From Burkholderia latens (GTDB lineage Bacteria > Pseudomonadota > Gammaproteobacteria > Burkholderiales > Burkholderiaceae): 55,830 nucleotides of DNA. Numbering within the stretch: position 1 is the first letter of the stretch; every line of letters begins with the position of its first letter. The stretch spans positions 1 through 55,830 of the forward strand of contig NZ_CABVPL010000054.1 in NCBI RefSeq assembly GCF_902499045.1. The letters are read 5' to 3'. This document shows, one piece after another, positions 52,778 to 55,830 of the stretch. The position numbers were made by a program, and so were the translations under genes. The notes beneath the pieces are model-generated. The model searched no databases. It saw nothing but the letters and a program-made list of their open reading frames with translations, and was not told the origin of the DNA.

Positions 52778-53836
52778 TCAGGCCGAGAGCGTCACGTCGA
52801 TCTCGTCGTAGCGTTTGAGCCGATAGATCGCGGCCGACACGATCCAGCACGCGAGGAACAGGCCGATCACGACGTAGCCGAGCATCCCGAAATGCGATGC
52901 GACCATCGTCGAGAAACCCCAGACGGGGCCCTGCAGCGCGAGCTTGTCGGCGAGCAGCGCGAGCACCTCGATGCCGCCGATCAGCGCGGCGACGAGCACC
53001 GACACGAACGTGATCGTCATGTTGTAGTAGATCTTGCGGATCGGCCGCACGTACGCCCAGCGGTACGCGCCCATCATCAGGATGCCGTCGGTCGTGTCGA
53101 CGAGCGTCATGCCCGCGGTAAACAGCACCGGCAGCGCCATCACCGACCAGAACGACATGCCGCCCTGCACCTGCGTGGCCGAAATGCCGAACAGCGCGAT
53201 CTCGGTCGCGGTATCGAAGCCGAAGCCGAACAGGAAGCCGACCGGATACAGGTGCCAGCTGCGCGACACGAGGCGGAACAGCGGCCGGAACAGGCGCGCG
53301 AGCACGCCGCGCTGGTTCATCAGCATGTCGAGATCGGCATCGACGATCGCCTCGCCGCGGCGGGCCGCGCGAAACGTCCGGTACACGGAGATCAGGATCA
53401 GCAGGTTCGCGGCCGCGAGCACCAGCAGGAAGAATGCCGACACGCTCGTGCTGATCACGCCGCCCCAGGTCTTCATGCTCTCGAAGCGCGCGAGCGACGC
53501 CGCGGTCAGCGCGACGGCCACCGACATCACGATCACCACGGTCGAATGGCCGAGCGAGAAGAACAGGCCCGCGCCGAGCGGGCTGCGGCCTTCCTGCATC
53601 AGCTTGCGCGTGACGTTGTCGATCGCGGCGATATGGTCGGCATCGACCGCGTGGCGCAGCCCGAACACGTACGCGAGCAGCGCGGTGCCGAGCAGCACGG
53701 GCTGATCGCGAAACGCGACGAACGCCCAGATCCACGCGGCGACGTTGAATGCGACGAGCAGTGAGTAGATCGCGATGATTTTGCCGCGCAGCCCGGACGG
53801 GCTGTCGTTGAACAGGCGGAAGAACGAGTCGAGCAT
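52778..53836 (-). CDS. NiCoT-family cobalt/nickel permease (HoxN/NixA type)
   Basis: A 352-residue, eight-helix permease. The family signature RHAVDADHIAAIDN (61-74, with the His-x4-Asp-His at 62-68) is in helix 2. LGHSTVVIVMS, GFLFGFGFDTATEIALF and MTLVDTTDGILMMGAYRWA are the other signature blocks. First gene of the NiCoT-cobW-cobN-chlD operon behind a cobalamin riboswitch, so cobalt is the likely substrate. Start 53836 (MLDSFFRLF) begins the family-like sequence; the frame is open further upstream into the leader. Confidence 0.93.
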   Translation of the reverse strand: MLDSFFRLFNDSPSGLRGKIIAIYSLLVAFNVAAWIWAFVAFRDQPVLLGTALLAYVFGLRHAVDADHIAAIDNVTRKLMQEGRSPLGAGLFFSLGHSTVVIVMSVAVALTAASLARFESMKTWGGVISTSVSAFFLLVLAAANLLILISVYRTFRAARRGEAIVDADLDMLMNQRGVLARLFRPLFRLVSRSWHLYPVGFLFGFGFDTATEIALFGISATQVQGGMSFWSVMALPVLFTAGMTLVDTTDGILMMGAYRWAYVRPIRKIYYNMTITFVSVLVAALIGGIEVLALLADKLALQGPVWGFSTMVASHFGMLGYVVIGLFLACWIVSAAIYRLKRYDEIDVTLSA

Positions 53837-54041
53837 GATGCTCCTTTGCGAACGGTCGACATGGTGAATGCCAACACGGCTGCCGCGTGCCCTGCCCGCG
53901 CCGCCTGCCGCTCGCCGCGCCGGCCCGCGCGCGTGCATGCGGCGGGCGGATCGGCGGAGGAAGCGGGAAACGCTCGGGCGTCGGGCGTACTGCGGCCGTG
54001 GACGATGCGCCGCCTCCCCGCGGCGCTGAACCCAACGTCCT
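53837..54041 (-). other. Leader between riboswitch and NiCoT gene
   Basis: A 205-nt leader that should hold the expression platform of the riboswitch. GC-rich hairpins are possible, but I cannot assign a terminator or a sequestered ribosome site with confidence. An AAAGGAG is present just before the ATG. Confidence 0.4.
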
Positions 54042-54244
54042 GGCCGGTATCCGGGCTGACGAACACGCCGCTTCGCCTTCCCGGATGCGCAGGCATCCAG
54101 TGGCGGTCGTCCGCATGCGGTACGCATGCGGCGAAGCGGCGCTGCATCGCGCTGTGCGCGACGCGTTCGCTTACCGTTGCGGGGGCAGCACAGGTTGGCT
54201 CGACTGCGGTGCAGGCAGGCTCCCTGTTTCCCGTTTAACTGCGC
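54042..54244 (-). promoter_or_regulatory. Cobalamin riboswitch upstream of cobalt uptake/chelatase operon
   Basis: Read on the minus strand: the start block AAACGGGAAACAGGGAGCC (from about 54240), the CTGCCCCCGCAACGG block (near 54188-54174), GCCACTG (54104-54098) and the B12 box ending near 54042 (CAGCCCGGATACCGGCC). All blocks are in the correct order. It likely lowers NiCoT-cobW-cobN-chlD expression when B12 is abundant. Confidence 0.94.
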
Positions 54245-54282
54245 GCGCCGGAGCGGCGCGCGCGAGCACCAAAACGCGTGCG

Positions 54283-54311
54283 AGTGTAGGCGGCGGCGCG
54301 CACAGCGTCAA
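54283..54311 (-). promoter_or_regulatory. Promoter for the NiCoT-cobW-cobN-chlD operon
   Basis: Minus-strand TTGACG (54311-54306), a 17-nt spacer and TACACT (54288-54283). Transcription would start near 54276, about 30 nt before the riboswitch core. Good sigma-70-like match. Confidence 0.6.
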
Positions 54312-54554
54312 GGCGGCGGCCCGCGAGCCCTTGCGGGCGCGCATCGCGGCCGGCTTTTCGGTCCGGATGCTCGATCCGTTCGCAGCGACTGCTCCGCGAT
54401 CGCCTCGTGCAACGCTTCTGCTGTATCGGGATCGCTTCCGCTGTATCCGGAAGTCCGGGATACCAGCCCTGCGCGCGGATCGACCGCCCCGCGCGCAGTG
54501 CACGCTGTGCTATCGTATGCGCCGCGTTCGGTGCTCGCGCCCGCCCTCCGGCGA

Positions 54555-54732
54555 GCGCAGTTAAACGGGAAACAGGAGGCGGACGCCCGCCCGGCCTGTG
54601 CTGTCCCCGCAACGGTACGCCGCCCGCGCAATGCGCTTTCGCGCACGCGCCCATGCCGCCCTCGATGCCACTGCCCGACTGCTTCGGGTGGGAAGGCCGC
54701 GGCCTGGCAAGCGGCCAGCCCGGATACCGGCC
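54555..54732 (+). promoter_or_regulatory. Cobalamin riboswitch upstream of cobA
   Basis: Plus strand: the start block AAACGGGAAACAGGAGGC (from 54563), CTGTCCCCGCAACGG (54601-54615), GCCACTG (54667-54673) and the B12 box CAGCCCGGATACCGGCC (54716-54732). The first 22 nt are identical to the mirrored riboswitch at 54244. It should control cobA and cobE. Confidence 0.94.
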
Positions 54733-54919
54733 GACGCAAGGGGCGAGCGCCGCGCTCGCCGAACGCCCGGTCCGCGGGGGACGGACTGCGTGCGCATGTC
54801 TCCCGTGTTCGCACGGGCCTCGTTCGATCCGCTATGCATCGCCTGCCTGCCGGCCGCCTGCGCGCCGCCCGTTTGCCGCTCCCCCCGTCCTCGACACGGT
54901 TCGCGCCGTGCTGCCCGCG
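54733..54919 (+). other. Leader between riboswitch and cobA
   Basis: A 187-nt leader holding the expression platform. GC-rich; no terminator assigned. The open frame through this region and the riboswitch is a shadow. Confidence 0.4.
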
Positions 54920-55669
54920 ATGAGCCGCGCGTGGCTGATCGGCGCGGGGCCCGGCGACGCCGACCTGCTGACGCTCAAGGCCGTGCGCGCGATCGCCGCG
55001 GCCGACGTGCTGCTCGTCGACGATCTCGTGAATCCCGACGTGTTGCGCCACGCACGCGCCGACGCCCGCATCGAGCACGTCGGCAAGCGCGGCGGCCATG
55101 CGTCGACCCCGCAGCACGCGATCGTCGCCGCGATGCTCGCGCACCTGCGCGCAGGCCGCAGCGTCGCGCGGCTCAAGGGCGGCGACCCGTTCGTGTTCGG
55201 CCGCGGCGGCGAGGAACTGCTCGCGCTCGGCGCGGCCGGTTTCCCGGTCGAGGTCGTGAACGGCATCACGGCCGGTATCGCCGCGCCGGCCGCGCTCGGC
55301 ATTCCGGTCACGCATCGCGGCGACGCGCAGGGCGTGATCTTCGTCACCGGCCACGGCGCGGGCGCCGACGAGCCCGACTGGCGCGCGCTCGCCGCGACAC
55401 GGATGACGATCGTGATCTACATGGGCATTCGCCGGCTCGATGCGATCGTGGCCGCGCTACGCGACGGCGGCCTCGCCGGCGGCACGCCGTGCGCGGCGAT
55501 CGAGAACGCGACGCGCGACGGGCAGCGGCACGTGCTCGCGACGCTCGATACGCTCGTCGAGCGCGTGAGCGCGACCGGCATCGGCTCGCCCGCGATCGTC
55601 GTGATCGGCCGCGTCGCGGCGCTCGCCGACGATCCCGCGGTGCGCGCCGCGCTCGGCGCGCGTGCATGA
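54920..55669 (+). CDS. cobA: Uroporphyrinogen-III C-methyltransferase (SUMT)
   Basis: A 249-residue SAM methylase that makes precorrin-2 from uroporphyrinogen III, the entry point of the cobalamin (and sirohaem) branch. It has WLIGAGPGDADLLTLKAVRA, LLVDDLVNP, VGKRGGHASTPQ and RLKGGDPFVFGRGGEE, all standard SUMT motifs. It lacks a CysG dehydrogenase/ferrochelatase domain. The start is the ATG at 54920 after the riboswitch leader. ATGA overlap with cobE (55666-55669). Confidence 0.95.
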   Translation: MSRAWLIGAGPGDADLLTLKAVRAIAAADVLLVDDLVNPDVLRHARADARIEHVGKRGGHASTPQHAIVAAMLAHLRAGRSVARLKGGDPFVFGRGGEELLALGAAGFPVEVVNGITAGIAAPAALGIPVTHRGDAQGVIFVTGHGAGADEPDWRALAATRMTIVIYMGIRRLDAIVAALRDGGLAGGTPCAAIENATRDGQRHVLATLDTLVERVSATGIGSPAIVVIGRVAALADDPAVRAALGARA

Positions 55670-55830
55670 TGCGGGTCGCGCTCGGCGTCGGTTTCCGCGC
55701 GAACGTGAGCGCCGCGCAACTCGATGCTGCGATTCGCGCGGCGCTCGCGCTCTACCCGGACGCCGAGCCGGCCGTCGTCGCGACGCTCGCCGACAAGGCG
55801 CGGGCCCGGCCGCTGCGTACGCTGTGCGCG
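55666..55830 (+). CDS. cobE: CobE/CbiG C-terminal domain protein, cut by window end
   Basis: The first 55 residues only; the frame is open at the end of the window. It starts MMRVALGVGFRANVSAAQLDAAI and has LALYPDAEPAVVATLADKA, resembling CobE, the stand-alone CbiG C-terminal module needed in the aerobic pathway. It overlaps the cobA stop (ATGA), with a second ATG at 55669. A degenerate copy of the same module may sit inside the CbiG-CobJ fusion at 36.3-36.6 kb. Confidence 0.75.
   Translation, partial: MMRVALGVGFRANVSAAQLDAAIRAALALYPDAEPAVVATLADKARARPLRTLCA

Noticed and set aside
54407-54919. Upstream extension of the cobA frame
   Set aside because: It runs through the cobalamin riboswitch, and SUMT similarity starts at 54920.
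1-55830. CRISPR arrays, tRNA or rRNA genes
   Set aside because: No regularly spaced identical repeats, tRNA-like cloverleaf with a TTCGANNC arm in context, or rRNA sequence was recognised.

Overview
The window is high-GC proteobacterial DNA. The gene families, the ohr/ohrR and DUF4148 content, and a cobalamin cluster of the CobG/CobN type all point to Burkholderia, probably a Burkholderia cepacia complex chromosome. The genus call is inference from gene content; no alignment was run. Coding density is high, and long open frames antisense to real genes are common because of the GC bias.

Left part (1-9.6 kb): a truncated ISNCY-type transposase; an organic peroxide module (ohr, two tandem DUF4148 secreted proteins, a perfect terminator hairpin, a GNAT acetyltransferase, divergent one-Cys ohrR) with OhrR-like operators; a GFA zinc protein overlapping a 47-codon small ORF; a lysR/MFS/nitronate monooxygenase group; and a secreted SGNH hydrolase.

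Middle (10-28.6 kb): an MFS carrier with a LysR regulator and a CaiB-HMG-CoA lyase-VOC operon, which looks like CoA-dependent breakdown of a branched dicarboxylate; small secreted proteins; a four-gene ABC importer for a polyamine-like solute; a GST with a textbook terminator; a less GC-rich quinone/aldehyde redox patch (exported ABM monooxygenase, aldo-keto reductase, YciI-like protein, flavodoxin, divergent LysR); and a MarR/CynX-type MFS pair with a doubled operator.

Cobalamin region I (28.6-37.4 kb): two divergent operons. Minus strand: cobL(cbiET)-cbiD-cobK-cobM. Plus strand, behind a cobalamin riboswitch: cobG-cobH-cobI-cbiG/cobJ fusion. It is interrupted by a secreted GH18 chitinase, a second dicarboxylate module (CaiB, CitMHS carrier, acyl-CoA dehydrogenase, IclR) and a few small genes (protein tyrosine phosphatase, DUF1993, YaiI).

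Cobalamin region II (46-55.8 kb): two back-to-back cobalamin riboswitches drive, leftward, NiCoT cobalt permease-cobW-cobN-chlD and, rightward, cobA-cobE (cut by the window end). Together the regions cover uroporphyrinogen III to the late corrin stages plus cobalt uptake and insertion. The pathway is a hybrid: oxygen-dependent CobG and CobN chelatase combined with CbiD and CbiG from the anaerobic-type set.

The most notable signal is in chlD. The AAA+ subunit frame ends just after an A_AAA_AAA slippery heptamer, and the VWA (D-subunit) frame opens in -1. A strong hairpin starts 6 nt downstream, and the VWA frame has no good start of its own. This looks like programmed -1 frameshifting that makes both the small (CobS/ChlI-like) and large (CobT/ChlD-like) chelatase subunits from one gene.
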